From: Clostridia bacterium
GTDB lineage: Bacteria > Bacillota > Clostridia > Oscillospirales > UBA644
Length of the DNA stretch: 57,171 nt
NCBI GenBank assembly: GCA_017621705.1
Contig: JAGASR010000012.1
Location: 100,127 to 157,297 of the forward strand
Direction: 5' to 3'
The translations under genes were made by a program, and so were the position numbers. The notes under the pieces are model-generated. The model was not told the DNA's origin. It worked only from the letters and a program-made list of their open reading frames with translations, and searched no databases. Position 1 is the stretch's first letter. Every line of letters starts with the position of its first letter. This document shows positions 17,960 to 27,695 of the stretch, piece after piece.

Positions 17960-18539
17960 ATTTGACGCGGCGTACCACGAAAAATACTCTGTTTTTTGCG
18001 GTATAGACGAAGCGGGACGAGGCTGTTTATGCGGTCCCGTGTGTGCTGCTGCCGTTATTTTGCCGAAAGGCATTATTCTCGAAGGTGTTGACGACTCGAA
18101 AAAGCTTTCCGAAAAGAAACGTGAAAAGCTTTACGATACGGTCACTGCGAATGCGATAAGCTACTGCGCCGCTTTTGCGTCACCCGAAGAGATTGACGAA
18201 CTGAATATTCTGAACGCTACTTTTCTTGCGATGAGACGTGCGGTTGACGGTCTTTCCGTCAGACCCGAATTTGCGCTCGTTGACGGAAACAGGATAAAAG
18301 GGCTCGATATACCGTCGGAATGTATCGTTAAAGGCGACTCAAAAAGCCTGACGATAGCAGCGGCGTCGATCGTTGCGAAAGTTACGAGAGACAGAGTGAT
18401 GCGCGACCTTGCGGAGAAATATCCGATGTACGGTCTTTCGGACCACAAAGGATACCCGACGGAGAAGCATTACGAAAAGATACGCGAGCACGGCGTTTGC
18501 GAGATATACAGAAAAACTTTTCTTAAAAAGATGCATTGA
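17946..18539 (+). CDS. rnhB: Ribonuclease HII
   Basis: 197 residues from the ATG at 17946, which has AGGACAG 7 bases upstream; an in-frame TTG at 17928 has no ribosome site. The signature CGIDEAGRGCLCGPV provides the first catalytic Asp and Glu, and LVDGN and TRDRVM supply the others. RNase HII removes ribonucleotides from DNA and RNA-DNA hybrids. It overlaps rbgA and is separated from the YraN-like gene by a single base, so it is firmly in the same operon. Confidence 0.95.
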   Translation: MTNIEFDAAYHEKYSVFCGIDEAGRGCLCGPVCAAAVILPKGIILEGVDDSKKLSEKKREKLYDTVTANAISYCAAFASPEEIDELNILNATFLAMRRAVDGLSVRPEFALVDGNRIKGLDIPSECIVKGDSKSLTIAAASIVAKVTRDRVMRDLAEKYPMYGLSDHKGYPTEKHYEKIREHGVCEIYRKTFLKKMH

Positions 18540-18540
18540 C

Positions 18541-18936
18541 ATGGCGAAGAGCGAAAGTCGTAAGACGGGTGATATTTTCGAAGAGAAGACAGCCCGTTGG
18601 ATGAAGAAAAACGGATACAAGATCGTTGCGCGAAACTGGACGAAGCCGCCGCACGAGCTTGATATTGTTGCGATAAAGGGCAAAACGCTTGTTTTTACGG
18701 AAGTAAAGTCGGGAAGCGGAGCATTTTTCGAAGACCCCGAAACGAGGATCGACGAAAAGAAAATGCGGTCTCTTGCGGTCGCGGCAAAGCAGTTTGTTCT
18801 TGATCTGTCAATGAAAAATATCGACGTTAATCAGCTTGACATACGTTTTGATGCGGCGGCGATAACGTTCGATAAAGATAAAAACATAACGGAATTCAAA
18901 TATTACGAAAACTATTTTATATGCGAAGATCAATAA
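18541..18936 (+). CDS. YraN-family (UPF0102) putative endonuclease
   Basis: 131 residues. It has the restriction-endonuclease-like core of the YraN family: GDIFEEKTARWMKKNGY, IVARNW, HELDIVA and FTEVKSG, in which the Glu, Asp and EVK residues form the predicted nuclease site. Function is not established. Family members lie next to rnhB in many bacteria, as here, which hints at a role in nucleic acid repair. The start directly follows the rnhB stop. Confidence 0.87.
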   Translation: MAKSESRKTGDIFEEKTARWMKKNGYKIVARNWTKPPHELDIVAIKGKTLVFTEVKSGSGAFFEDPETRIDEKKMRSLAVAAKQFVLDLSMKNIDVNQLDIRFDAAAITFDKDKNITEFKYYENYFICEDQ

Positions 18937-18984
18937 CGGTCTACGTTGTTGATAAAAATTTTCGCGAAAGCCACGGTGATTAAA

Positions 18985-19848
18985 ATGAAATTCTTTGACC
19001 TGCACTGCGACACGGCGACCGTCATGTGCGCAAAAAAGAACGATTTTTCGGACACTTCGATGCACATCAGCGAAAAAGGTCTTGAAAAATACGAAAAAGC
19101 ATACCAGCTCTGCGCGGTCTTCACGGCTGACGGACAGGGCGGAAGCGGATTTGACTATTTCTGCGAGGTTATGGATTACTTCCTTCCCGTCGCTGCAAAA
19201 GTTAAAAATCTCGTTCCTATCGTTGCAGCCGAAGGCGGCAGATGTATTGACGGAAAAGTCGATAATATCAACATATTAAAAGATAAATACGGACTCCGCG
19301 TTTTCGGTCTCGTTCATAACGGCAAAAACGAACTTGCCTGCGGCGGCGCTACCGATAACGGCAGAGGTCTTACCGAGACCGGTAAGGACGCGGTCAGACG
19401 TTGCGAAGAGCTCGGAATCGTTCCGGACTGCTCTCATCTTTCCGATGCGGGTTTTGACGATCTTGTAAATATCTGCAAAAAGCCGTTTATTGCGACCCAT
19501 TCGAACTGCAGATCGATCTACGATAAGCTCCGCAACCTTACCGATGACCAGTTAAAAGAGATATTCAGAAGAAAAGGCATCGTAGGCCTCAATCTTTTCC
19601 CCGATATCATCTGCGACGATCCGCATATTACCGATCTTTTGAAGCACGCTGAAAAGATGCTCGAGCTCGGCGGCGAGGATTGTATTGCGATGGGCGGAGA
19701 CCTCGACGGTATAGTTTCCGTTCCGAGAGATTTCAAGGATGTAAGCAGTTACACGGATATCCGCAAGATGTTTGCAGACGCTTTCTCCGACGAGATCGCG
19801 GAAAAGATCATGTATAAAAACGCCGCGCGCTTTTTCGGAGCGGAATAA
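18985..19848 (+). CDS. Membrane dipeptidase (peptidase M19)
   Basis: 287 residues from the ATG at 18985. DLHCDT near the N-terminus, DCSHLSD, THSNCR and MGGDLDG are the M19 (renal dipeptidase-like) zinc-site blocks. There is no signal peptide, so the protein is cytoplasmic despite the family name. The family hydrolyses dipeptides, some with D-residues. It is followed directly, with no gap, by a metallophosphoesterase gene. The ribosome site is weak (GGTGAT). Confidence 0.88.
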   Translation: MKFFDLHCDTATVMCAKKNDFSDTSMHISEKGLEKYEKAYQLCAVFTADGQGGSGFDYFCEVMDYFLPVAAKVKNLVPIVAAEGGRCIDGKVDNINILKDKYGLRVFGLVHNGKNELACGGATDNGRGLTETGKDAVRRCEELGIVPDCSHLSDAGFDDLVNICKKPFIATHSNCRSIYDKLRNLTDDQLKEIFRRKGIVGLNLFPDIICDDPHITDLLKHAEKMLELGGEDCIAMGGDLDGIVSVPRDFKDVSSYTDIRKMFADAFSDEIAEKIMYKNAARFFGAE

Positions 19849-20538
19849 ATGGCGTTATATGCAATAGGAGATCTTCATCTTTCGTTTTCGGAAAAGATAA
19901 ACAAACCGATGGATATATTCGGTGACCGCTGGCTGAATCACGGAGAACAGATAAAAAACAACTGGGAAGCGACAGACAGCGACACGACCGTTATCGCAGG
20001 AGATATATCCTGGGCGATGAATTTTTCCGAACTTGCACCCGATTTTGAGTTTATCGATTCGTTACCCGGCAAAAAGATCATTCTCAAGGGAAACCACGAC
20101 TACTGGTGGACTACCGTAAAGAAAATGAAGCAGTTCGCTTCTGACTATCCGTCGATCGAATTTCTTCACAACAACAGTTTCGAAATTGACGGTATTTCCG
20201 TCTGCGGAACGAGAGGCTGGATACCGGAGCCCGACGAACCCCAGGACGAAAAAGTTCTGCTGAGGGAAGTAGGAAGGCTGAAAGAATCGATAAAAAGCGC
20301 GAAAGACGGAGAGAAAGCGGTTTTTCTCCACTACCCCCCTATCACGCTCGCAACGAGATGTGATGAAATAATGGACGTACTTCACGAGTACGGCATAAAG
20401 CGATGTTTTTACGGACATCTTCACGGCAAGGCGATCAAAGGCGCTTTGACGGGGATGGCGGAAGACATCGAATTCAAGCTGATATCAGCGGATTTTCTCG
20501 GCTTCAAGCCGTTAAAAATAGATAACATGATTTCATAA
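19849..20538 (+). CDS. Cytoplasmic metallophosphoesterase
   Basis: 229 residues, starting on the base after the dipeptidase stop. Metallophosphoesterase blocks are IGDLHLS, IAGDISWAM, LKGNHDYWW, FLHYPP and FYGHLHG, all with metal ligands intact. No signal peptide or membrane segment is seen. The substrate is unknown. It is distinct from the phosphoesterase at 4378-5157. Translation ends 17 bases before trigger factor, so tig is probably read from the same transcript. Confidence 0.83.
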   Translation: MALYAIGDLHLSFSEKINKPMDIFGDRWLNHGEQIKNNWEATDSDTTVIAGDISWAMNFSELAPDFEFIDSLPGKKIILKGNHDYWWTTVKKMKQFASDYPSIEFLHNNSFEIDGISVCGTRGWIPEPDEPQDEKVLLREVGRLKESIKSAKDGEKAVFLHYPPITLATRCDEIMDVLHEYGIKRCFYGHLHGKAIKGALTGMAEDIEFKLISADFLGFKPLKIDNMIS

Positions 20539-20555
20539 TCACAGGAGTGTTTAAA

Positions 20556-21938
20556 ATGATTTTAGAAAAGGTTACCAAAGAAGAGAAAAACATTGTCGAA
20601 ATGGAAATAACGGTTCCTGCCGACGAATTTGAGAAAGCAGTTGAAGCCGCATACAAAAAGAACGTCGGTAAAATGACGATCCCCGGCTTCCGTAAAGGCA
20701 AAGCTCCCCGTAAAATGATCGAGAAAATGTACGGCAGCGACGTTTTCTACGATGATGCTATCAACGCAGTATTCCCCCAGGCTTACGAAGATGCTATCAA
20801 AGAAGCAGGCATCACCCCTGTTGACCGTCCCGATGCTGAACCCATCTCCAACGATGAAAACGGCTTCAAGATCAAAGTTAAAGTTACCGTTAAACCCGAA
20901 GTTTCCGTAAAAGAATACAAAGGTCTCAAGGTTGAAAAACCCTCCGTTGCAGTTACTGCAGAAGACATCGAAAACGAACTCAAAGGCTACCAGAAACGTC
21001 AGGCAAGAATGATCGACGTTGCTGACGACGATGTTACCAAAGAAGGCGACAAAGTTGTATTTGACTTTGAAGGTTTTGTTGACGGCGTTGCATTCGAAGG
21101 CGGCAAAGCTGAAAAATACAACCTCACCCTCGGTTCCGGTCAGTTCATCCCCGGTTTTGAAGATCAGATGATCGGCAAAAAAGCAGGCGACGAATTCTCC
21201 GTAAACGTAACTTTCCCCGAAGAATATCATGCAGAAGACCTCAAGGGCAAAGCTGCTGAATTCAAATGCAAACTCCACGACATCAAACGTGAAGAACTTC
21301 CCGAAATCGACGACGAACTCGCAAAAGACGTAAGCGATTTCGATACTCTCGACGAACTCAAAGCTGATATCGAAAAGAAAGTCGGCGAACGCAAACAGGC
21401 TGCTGCTGAAAGCACCGTTTCCAACAAGATCTATGATATGGTCGCTGAACTTTGCGAAGCTGATATCCCCGAATGTATGTTCGAAAACGAAGTTGATTCC
21501 TCCATGCAGCAGTTCGCTAACCGCATGGCATCTCAGGGCATCAACATGCAGCAGTACATGCAGATCACCGGCCAGACCGTTGAAACCATGAGAGCTGCAT
21601 TCAGAGTTAACGCTGAACGTGACGTTAAGATCCGTCTTGCACTCGAAAAGATCGCTGAAATCGAAGGCATCATCATCGATCAGGCTGATATCGATGCAGA
21701 ATACGCTAAGTTCGCTGAAGAAATGAAAGTTGACGTTGAACAGCTTGTCAGCGACTACGCTACCGAAAACATTGCTAAAGACCTTTCTCTCCAGAAAGCA
21801 TTTGACCTTGTTAAGGCAAACGCTGAAGTTACCGAAGAAGTAGCTGACGAAAAGAAAGAAACCAAAGCAAAGAAGACCAGAAAGTCCACCAAGAAAGCTG
21901 AAGAAGCTACCGAAGAAAAAGCAGAAGACGCTGAATAA
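20556..21938 (+). CDS. tig: Trigger factor (ribosome-associated chaperone, peptidyl-prolyl isomerase)
   Basis: 460 residues from the ATG at 20556, 8 bases after AGGAG. The N-terminal ribosome-binding domain holds the signature PGFRKGKAPRKMIEKMYG. The FKBP-type domain (about 155-240) has GDKVVFDFEGFVDGVAFEGG and GSGQFIPGFEDQMIG. The C-terminal helical domain ends in a Lys/Glu-rich tail of about 40 residues. Trigger factor binds at the ribosome exit tunnel. Codon use is strongly biased to C-ending codons, as in rplS and ackA. The following ClpXP genes make this the classic tig-clpP-clpX-lon cluster. Confidence 0.96.
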   Translation: MILEKVTKEEKNIVEMEITVPADEFEKAVEAAYKKNVGKMTIPGFRKGKAPRKMIEKMYGSDVFYDDAINAVFPQAYEDAIKEAGITPVDRPDAEPISNDENGFKIKVKVTVKPEVSVKEYKGLKVEKPSVAVTAEDIENELKGYQKRQARMIDVADDDVTKEGDKVVFDFEGFVDGVAFEGGKAEKYNLTLGSGQFIPGFEDQMIGKKAGDEFSVNVTFPEEYHAEDLKGKAAEFKCKLHDIKREELPEIDDELAKDVSDFDTLDELKADIEKKVGERKQAAAESTVSNKIYDMVAELCEADIPECMFENEVDSSMQQFANRMASQGINMQQYMQITGQTVETMRAAFRVNAERDVKIRLALEKIAEIEGIIIDQADIDAEYAKFAEEMKVDVEQLVSDYATENIAKDLSLQKAFDLVKANAEVTEEVADEKKETKAKKTRKSTKKAEEATEEKAEDAE

Positions 21939-21978
21939 TTTCAGACTTTCGGTCATACAATAAAAAGTAATATTAACG

Positions 21979-22013
21979 AAGTAAAAGAACACAGTCAATG
22001 TGTTCTTTTACTT
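21979..22013. repeat. Perfect 15-bp inverted repeat between tig and clpP
   Basis: AAGTAAAAGAACACA and TGTGTTCTTTTACTT flank a 5-base loop. The next bases on the plus strand are eight As, then the clpP ribosome site, so it is not a canonical plus-strand terminator. Processing or mRNA-stability element, or operator, are the options. Confidence 0.6.
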
Positions 22014-22034
22014 AAAAAAAAGGAGTGAATTTCA

Positions 22035-22619
22035 ATGAGTTTAGTTCCGTATGTAGTAAAACAGACCGGACACAGCGAACGTTCTTACGACATATTTTCC
22101 CGTCTTCTCGAAGACAGAATAATATTCCTCGGTGAAGAAGTCAATGACGTTTCCTCAAATCTTATAGTTGCACAGCTTTTGTTCCTTGAAAACGAAGATC
22201 CCGAAAAGGATATAAGCCTTTATATCAACAGCCCCGGCGGTTCTATCACCGCAGGTATGGCGATCTACGACACAATGCAGTATATCAAATGCGACGTTTC
22301 CACTATCTGCATCGGTATGGCTGCATCCATGGGCGCGTTCCTTCTCTCTTCCGGCGCGAAAGGCAAACGCTTTGCGCTTCCCAACAGTGAGATCATGATC
22401 CACCAGCCCCTCGGCGGCTTCCAGGGTCAGGCAACCGACATCAAGATCCATGCTGACAGAATCATCAAGATCAAGAGCGACCTTAACAAGATCCTTGCGG
22501 CAAACACGGGTAAACCGCTTGAAGTCATTGAAAGAGACACCGAAAGAGACAACTTCATGACCGCGCAGCAGGCTATGGAATACGGCCTTGTTGATAAAGT
22601 TATAACAAACCGCGGCTAA
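22035..22619 (+). CDS. clpP: ATP-dependent Clp protease proteolytic subunit
   Basis: 194 residues, the normal ClpP length. The catalytic triad is in place: S98 in [10 protein letters not shown]123 in MIHQPLGG and D172 in [21 protein letters not shown] is the typical N-terminal block. The protein forms the double heptameric barrel fed by ClpX. AAGGAG lies 9 bases before the ATG. The gene follows a strong hairpin after tig and is 12 bases from clpX. Confidence 0.97.
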   Translation: MSLVPYVVKQTGHSERSYDIFSRLLEDRIIFLGEEVNDVSSNLIVAQLLFLENEDPEKDISLYINSPGGSITAGMAIYDTMQYIKCDVSTICIGMAASMGAFLLSSGAKGKRFALPNSEIMIHQPLGGFQGQATDIKIHADRIIKIKSDLNKILAANTGKPLEVIERDTERDNFMTAQQAMEYGLVDKVITNRG

Positions 22620-22631
22620 AGAATTGAAAAT

Positions 22632-23888
22632 ATGGCTAAAAACACAGAAATCAAGCAGTGCTCGTTTTGCGGGCAGACAAATCTTGACGGAGAGAGAATT
22701 TTTCTTTCCGGCATAGACAGCGAAGTTTTTATCTGCAGCGACTGCGTTGAAACCTGCGCGGAATATATCGAAGCTTTAAAACAGCAACAGAGATCCGTTA
22801 CAAAAGACGGCAGTTCGCAGATCACAATGAAGACCCCGGCGGAGATCAAAGCGATGCTCGACGAATACGTAATCGGGCAGGATGAAGCGAAGATCACACT
22901 TTCTGTCGCAGTTTACAACCACTACAAACGAATTCTCGACCAGAAAGAAGAAGACGATGATGTTGAGATCGTTAAATCCAATGTACTTCTTCTCGGTCCC
23001 ACCGGTTCGGGTAAAACGCTCATGGCGCAGATTCTCGCGAAGGTTCTCAACGTTCCTTTTGCGATCGCCGATGCAACGACGCTCACAGAAGCGGGCTACG
23101 TTGGCGAAGACGTTGAAAATATCCTGCTCCGTCTTATTCAAGCGGCGGATTTCGACGTTGAAGCGGCACAGAACGGCATAATTTACGTCGACGAGATCGA
23201 CAAGATCTCGAGAAGATCCGAAAACCCGTCGATCACGAGAGACGTTTCGGGCGAAGGCGTACAACAGGCTCTGCTGAAAATACTCGAGGGAACAGTTGCA
23301 AACGTTCCTCCGCAGGGCGGACGTAAGCATCCCAATCAGGAATTTATTCAGATAGACACAAAAAATATTCTGTTTATCTGCGGCGGCGCATTTGCGGGTC
23401 TTGAAAATATCATCAAGAAACGTACCGCAGGCACCGTTATCGGATTCAATTCAGACGTTAAAACGAAAAAAGAAGTTGACCCGAGCGTTTATTTAAAGCA
23501 GACGGAGTCGAACGACCTCGTAAAATTCGGACTTATCCCCGAACTTATAGGCCGTCTTCCGGTTATCGTATCGGTAGACAACCTTGATAAAGAGCAGCTT
23601 CTCAAAATTCTCAAAGAGCCGAAGAACTCGCTTGTTCGTCAGTATAAAAAGCTCCTCGGAATTGACGGTGTTGAGCTCGAATTTTCCGATGAAGCTCTCG
23701 AAGAGATCGCAGATGCGGCAGTCAAGAGAGGCACGGGCGCAAGAGGACTTCGAACGATCGTTGAAAAGTTCATGACAAAGCTTATGTTTGATGCGCCTTC
23801 GGACAAGACGATAAAGAAGATCGTCATCACCGAAGATTACGTTAAAGGCACGGGTGAACCCGAAATAATAAGAGAAAACATAGCGTAG
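22632..23888 (+). CDS. clpX: ATP-dependent Clp protease ATP-binding subunit ClpX
   Basis: 418 residues. The N-terminal zinc-binding domain has C10, C13, C35 and C38 (CSFC and CSDC). The AAA+ module has Walker [13 protein letters not shown] near residue 120, Walker [11 protein letters not shown], the pore loop GYVGEDVE and the sensor-2 region GTGARGLR. ClpX unfolds substrates and passes them to ClpP. There is no clear Shine-Dalgarno sequence in the 12 bases after clpP, so coupling is likely. Confidence 0.97.
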   Translation: MAKNTEIKQCSFCGQTNLDGERIFLSGIDSEVFICSDCVETCAEYIEALKQQQRSVTKDGSSQITMKTPAEIKAMLDEYVIGQDEAKITLSVAVYNHYKRILDQKEEDDDVEIVKSNVLLLGPTGSGKTLMAQILAKVLNVPFAIADATTLTEAGYVGEDVENILLRLIQAADFDVEAAQNGIIYVDEIDKISRRSENPSITRDVSGEGVQQALLKILEGTVANVPPQGGRKHPNQEFIQIDTKNILFICGGAFAGLENIIKKRTAGTVIGFNSDVKTKKEVDPSVYLKQTESNDLVKFGLIPELIGRLPVIVSVDNLDKEQLLKILKEPKNSLVRQYKKLLGIDGVELEFSDEALEEIADAAVKRGTGARGLRTIVEKFMTKLMFDAPSDKTIKKIVITEDYVKGTGEPEIIRENIA

Positions 23889-23910
23889 TAGAAACGTAGA
23901 GGTGTTTACT

Positions 23911-25242
23911 ATGGCAGAAAATTACACAGCCATCAAAAGCGCAATCAAAAAAACACAGTCTCACTACAAAATGATGCCGAAAATAGTCCGCTCCAATGCG
24001 AGAGCGGACTTCCGCATAATTCCGCTTTACGAAAAGCTTAAATTCGGCGCGGGAGACTATCAGGTAATAATTCACCCCGTAATGCAGAGATCTCAGGACA
24101 AGCAGATCGTTCTTGAACTCAAACCTCAGGACGACGGCTCGATCGCATTCTCCGCAGATATCGGTATTGAACAGGAATATAACGTTTATTTACGCAAAAA
24201 CAACGGCGAAGGATATGTAAATATCGAATGTTTCAATATTTACGCACTTAACGAGGATCTTTATACTCTTCGCCCCTACCGCGGAGATATGCATATGCAT
24301 TCTTATTTCTCCGACGGCAAAGAAGACCCGAAATACGTTGTTTCTTCCTACAGAAGAGTCGGTTTTGACTTTATGGCGCTTACGGATCACAGCAACTACC
24401 AGGGTTCCGTATGCGCAAAAGAGCTTTACGACACCTGTAAGCACGATCTTGCTCTTTATTACGGCGAAGAAGTTCATCCTCCGGAAAACCCCGTACATAT
24501 GGTTAACTTCGGCGGCTCTTTCTCCGTAAACGACCTCATAAGAGAAAACAAAGATAAATATTACGAAGAAGTCCGTGCGATAATGGCGACCGTCACCGAT
24601 TATCCGGATATGGCGAATGAAAAAGAAATTTATATGTACGCTTCCTGCAAGTGGGTCTTCGAAAAGATCACCGAAGGCGGCGGCATCAGCATTTTCTGTC
24701 ATCCGTACTGGCGTGTCACCGAGGGTTATTACATAAGCGATCAGCTTACGGAATATATCCTCAAGAAGAAGGACTACGACGCATACGAGCTTATCGGCGG
24801 ATATTTCAAACATGAAGTCCCCTCGAACGAGCTTCAGCTTGCAAAATACAATCAGCTCAGATCCGAAGGATACAAGATGCCGATCGTCGGCGTTTCGGAC
24901 TCTCACGGATGCGACAGAAACGAGCTTATGAACTGGTACGGAACGATCGTATTCTCGAAATCCGATACCCTTGAAGATATCAAAGCGGCAATTCTTGATA
25001 TGAAGAGCGTTGCATACGAGACGATCGACGGCGAATCCCCGAGAATTCACGGCGAATTCAGATACGTTGAATATGCGTACTATCTTCTCAAAGAATACTT
25101 CCCGATCCACGACCTTCATTGCTCGGCAGAGGGCGCGCTGATGTACAGGTTATCTGTCGGCGACGAGACCGTCAAACCCATTCTCGAGGCTCTGAGCGGA
25201 ACATGCCGCAAATACATGAACGAGTTCTGGGGTCAATCTTAA
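23911..25242 (+). CDS. PHP-domain metal-dependent hydrolase inserted between clpX and lon
   Basis: 443 residues from the ATG at 23911, 8 bases after AGAGG. A region of about 125 residues with no family I can name precedes the PHP domain. PHP metal-site blocks are DMHMHSYFSDG (about 127-137), ALTDHSNY, FCHPYWR and GVSDSHG, in the usual order. PHP enzymes are phosphoesterases or nucleases; this layout resembles histidinol-phosphatase-like PHP proteins. Its place inside a protein quality-control operon is unusual, so a link to proteolysis is possible but only inferred. Confidence 0.82.
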   Translation: MAENYTAIKSAIKKTQSHYKMMPKIVRSNARADFRIIPLYEKLKFGAGDYQVIIHPVMQRSQDKQIVLELKPQDDGSIAFSADIGIEQEYNVYLRKNNGEGYVNIECFNIYALNEDLYTLRPYRGDMHMHSYFSDGKEDPKYVVSSYRRVGFDFMALTDHSNYQGSVCAKELYDTCKHDLALYYGEEVHPPENPVHMVNFGGSFSVNDLIRENKDKYYEEVRAIMATVTDYPDMANEKEIYMYASCKWVFEKITEGGGISIFCHPYWRVTEGYYISDQLTEYILKKKDYDAYELIGGYFKHEVPSNELQLAKYNQLRSEGYKMPIVGVSDSHGCDRNELMNWYGTIVFSKSDTLEDIKAAILDMKSVAYETIDGESPRIHGEFRYVEYAYYLLKEYFPIHDLHCSAEGALMYRLSVGDETVKPILEALSGTCRKYMNEFWGQS

Positions 25243-25257
25243 ACTTAAGGAATAAAA

Positions 25258-27642
25258 ATGGATAATTTCACTAAATTTACCGAGCTTTTCGGAGACACGG
25301 CGTTTCTTCCCATCGTTCCGATGAGGGGCATAGTTGCGTTCCCCAGAGCGATGCTTCATCTTGAGATCGGCAGAAAAAAGACTGCGAGCGGACTGAATTT
25401 TGCGATGAAGTCCGACCAGTTCGTATTTCTGACGCTTCAAAAAGATTTCATGGCGCAGGATATTGACGATAATACGATCTGTCCTGTCGGTACGATAGCG
25501 AAAGTGAAGCAGATCCTGAAGCTTCACGGAGACGTTACAAGAGCGGCATTTGAAGTGATCTGCCGTGCGGAGATCGTCGGAGAGATCCGAGATATCGGCT
25601 ACGAGGCCGCTGATATACGTATAATTCCCGAACAGGAGCTTTATGCGGACGATTCATCGGAAGCCGAAGCTCTTATCAGAAAAACTCAGGATACTTTTAC
25701 GGAAATGACGGCGGTCATGGACAAGTTATCGCCCGACGTTCCGATAAATGTGATGACAAAAAAAGAGGCAAGCGAGCTTGCAGACTACATAGCGCAGAAT
25801 ATTCAGTTCAGATTTGAAGACAAGCAGATACTTCTCGAACAGATCGACCCTGCGGAAAGACTTTACGACCTGATAACGATTATGAGAAACGAGACGGAGA
25901 TGATCCTTCTCGAAAAGAAGATCGATACGAAAGTCGGCATGCGTTTAAACAAAAATCAGCATGATTTTGTTATCCGCGAGCAGATCCGTGCGCTCCAGGA
26001 AGAACTCGGAGAAGGCAACGGCGAGGGCGGCGTTTACGATGACGAAGACGACGAATATTACGATAAGATCGATGCGCTTACTCTTCCGACCGCAAACAAG
26101 GAAAAGCTCTTGAAAGAAGTCGCAAGACTGATGAAAATGCCTTCGGCATCGCAGGAAGCGGCTGTTATAAGATCTTATCTTGACGAATGTATCGAACTTC
26201 CGTGGAATAAATACACAGAAGACACTCTTTCGATCGAACGCGCGGAAAAGATCCTCAATGAAGACCACTACGGTCTTACGAAAGTCAAAGAAAGAATTCT
26301 CGAAGTTCTCGCCGTAAAGCAGATGGTTGCGGATAAGCCGCTTCCCGAAGGCTCGAGAGCACAGATTCTCTGCCTTGTAGGCCCTCCGGGTACAGGTAAG
26401 ACGTCTATTGCAATGTCTATCGCAAAGGCGTTGAACAGAAAGTTCGTGCGAATTTCTCTCGGCGGCGTTCATGACGAAGCGGAGATCAGAGGTCACAGAA
26501 AGACCTATATCGGCTCGATGCCCGGCAGAATAATGAGTGCTGTAAAAGAAGCGAAGAGCTGTAATCCCGTTATTTTGCTTGACGAGATCGATAAACTCGG
26601 CTCCGACTATAAGGGTGACCCTGCGGCGGCGCTTCTTGAAGTTCTCGATCCCGAGCAGAACAAGACTTTCAAAGACAATTTTATAGATATGCCGTTCGAT
26701 CTGAGCAGCGTATTTTTCATCACGACGGCAAACGTAAGCGACACTATTCCCGGACCGCTTCTTGACAGAATGGATATCATCGAGCTTTCGTCTTATACAT
26801 CTGAAGAGAAGTTCCACATTGCGAAGCGTCACTTACTGCCGAAAGCGCTTAAAAAGCACGGTTTTACGCCGAAAATGCTCAAGATAACCGACAAGGCTAT
26901 CAGAGAAGCGATCGATTTCCACACGAGGGAAGCAGGTGTGCGTAATCTCGAAAGAGAGCTTGCGACGATCTGCAGAAAAGCGGCGAAAGAATGGCTGACG
27001 AAGACTGAGGACAAAGAATCGATCTCGGTAACGCAGAAAAATATTGAAAAATATCTCGGACCGAGAAAATTCAAGCCCGATCAGCCTGCAAAAGAGCCGC
27101 AGATAGGCGTTGTTACGGGTCTTGCATACACGACGGTGGGCGGCGAAACGATGCCGATCGAAGTCAACGTAATGGAAGGCGTGGGCAAGGTTGAACTGAC
27201 GGGTCTTCTGGGTGACGTAATGAAAGAAAGTGCGCACGCGGCGGTAAGCTATATCCGTTCGAGAGCGAGCGATTACGGCATTGCGGAAGATTTCTACAAG
27301 ACGAAAGATATCCACATCCACGTACCCGAAGGCGCTGTTCCGAAAGACGGACCGTCGGCAGGTGTTACGATGTCGACAGCGCTTATTTCTCAGCTTTCAG
27401 GCAAAGCAGTCAGAAACGACGTTGCAATGACGGGTGAGATCACGCTCCGCGGACGTGTTCTTCCGATCGGCGGACTGAAAGAGAAGTCGATGGCGGCATA
27501 TAAAGCAGGCATAAAGACCGTAATTATACCGAAAGACAACGTTCCCGATCTTTACGAGGTAGACAGTGTTGTTAAAGAAAACATTGAATTCAAGCCCGTT
27601 GAGACGATAGACGAAGTTATTTCGATCGCAATGGTTAAATAA
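25258..27642 (+). CDS. lon: ATP-dependent Lon protease
   Basis: 794 residues with the LonA layout: N-terminal substrate domain (LPIVPMRGIVAFP), a coiled helical region, AAA+ module with Walker A GPPGTGKTS near residue 375 and Walker B PVILLDEIDKL, and the C-terminal serine protease domain with the catalytic serine in PKDGPSAGVTM and the lysine in GLKEKSMAA. Lon degrades misfolded and regulatory proteins. It ends the tig-clpP-clpX-PHP-lon run, with a strong terminator six bases after the stop. Confidence 0.96.
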   Translation: MDNFTKFTELFGDTAFLPIVPMRGIVAFPRAMLHLEIGRKKTASGLNFAMKSDQFVFLTLQKDFMAQDIDDNTICPVGTIAKVKQILKLHGDVTRAAFEVICRAEIVGEIRDIGYEAADIRIIPEQELYADDSSEAEALIRKTQDTFTEMTAVMDKLSPDVPINVMTKKEASELADYIAQNIQFRFEDKQILLEQIDPAERLYDLITIMRNETEMILLEKKIDTKVGMRLNKNQHDFVIREQIRALQEELGEGNGEGGVYDDEDDEYYDKIDALTLPTANKEKLLKEVARLMKMPSASQEAAVIRSYLDECIELPWNKYTEDTLSIERAEKILNEDHYGLTKVKERILEVLAVKQMVADKPLPEGSRAQILCLVGPPGTGKTSIAMSIAKALNRKFVRISLGGVHDEAEIRGHRKTYIGSMPGRIMSAVKEAKSCNPVILLDEIDKLGSDYKGDPAAALLEVLDPEQNKTFKDNFIDMPFDLSSVFFITTANVSDTIPGPLLDRMDIIELSSYTSEEKFHIAKRHLLPKALKKHGFTPKMLKITDKAIREAIDFHTREAGVRNLERELATICRKAAKEWLTKTEDKESISVTQKNIEKYLGPRKFKPDQPAKEPQIGVVTGLAYTTVGGETMPIEVNVMEGVGKVELTGLLGDVMKESAHAAVSYIRSRASDYGIAEDFYKTKDIHIHVPEGAVPKDGPSAGVTMSTALISQLSGKAVRNDVAMTGEITLRGRVLPIGGLKEKSMAAYKAGIKTVIIPKDNVPDLYEVDSVVKENIEFKPVETIDEVISIAMVK

Positions 27643-27648
27643 TAAAAA

Positions 27649-27686
27649 AGAGTTGTGCTCTTAATTGAGCACAACTCTGATTTTTT
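27649..27686. terminator. Bidirectional terminator after lon
   Basis: AGAGTTGTGCTC pairs with GAGCACAACTCT around TTAATT. ATTTTTTG follows on the plus strand and a T-run follows on the minus strand, serving the convergent isomerase operon too. Confidence 0.92.
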
Positions 27687-27695
27687 GTTATGAAA

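Noticed and set aside
20562..21998. 478-codon open frame on the minus strand opposite tig
   Set aside because: It is the shadow of a strongly codon-biased gene; the antisense product is a low-complexity Phe/Val/Ser-rich sequence with no domain, and tig is certain.
21979..22013. Ordinary Rho-independent terminator of tig
   Set aside because: The stem is followed by As on the plus strand, not Ts, and on the minus strand by CGTTAATATT.
24190..25119. 309-codon minus-strand frame opposite the PHP-domain gene
   Set aside because: The plus frame carries the PHP metal motifs; the antisense frame has no recognisable family.
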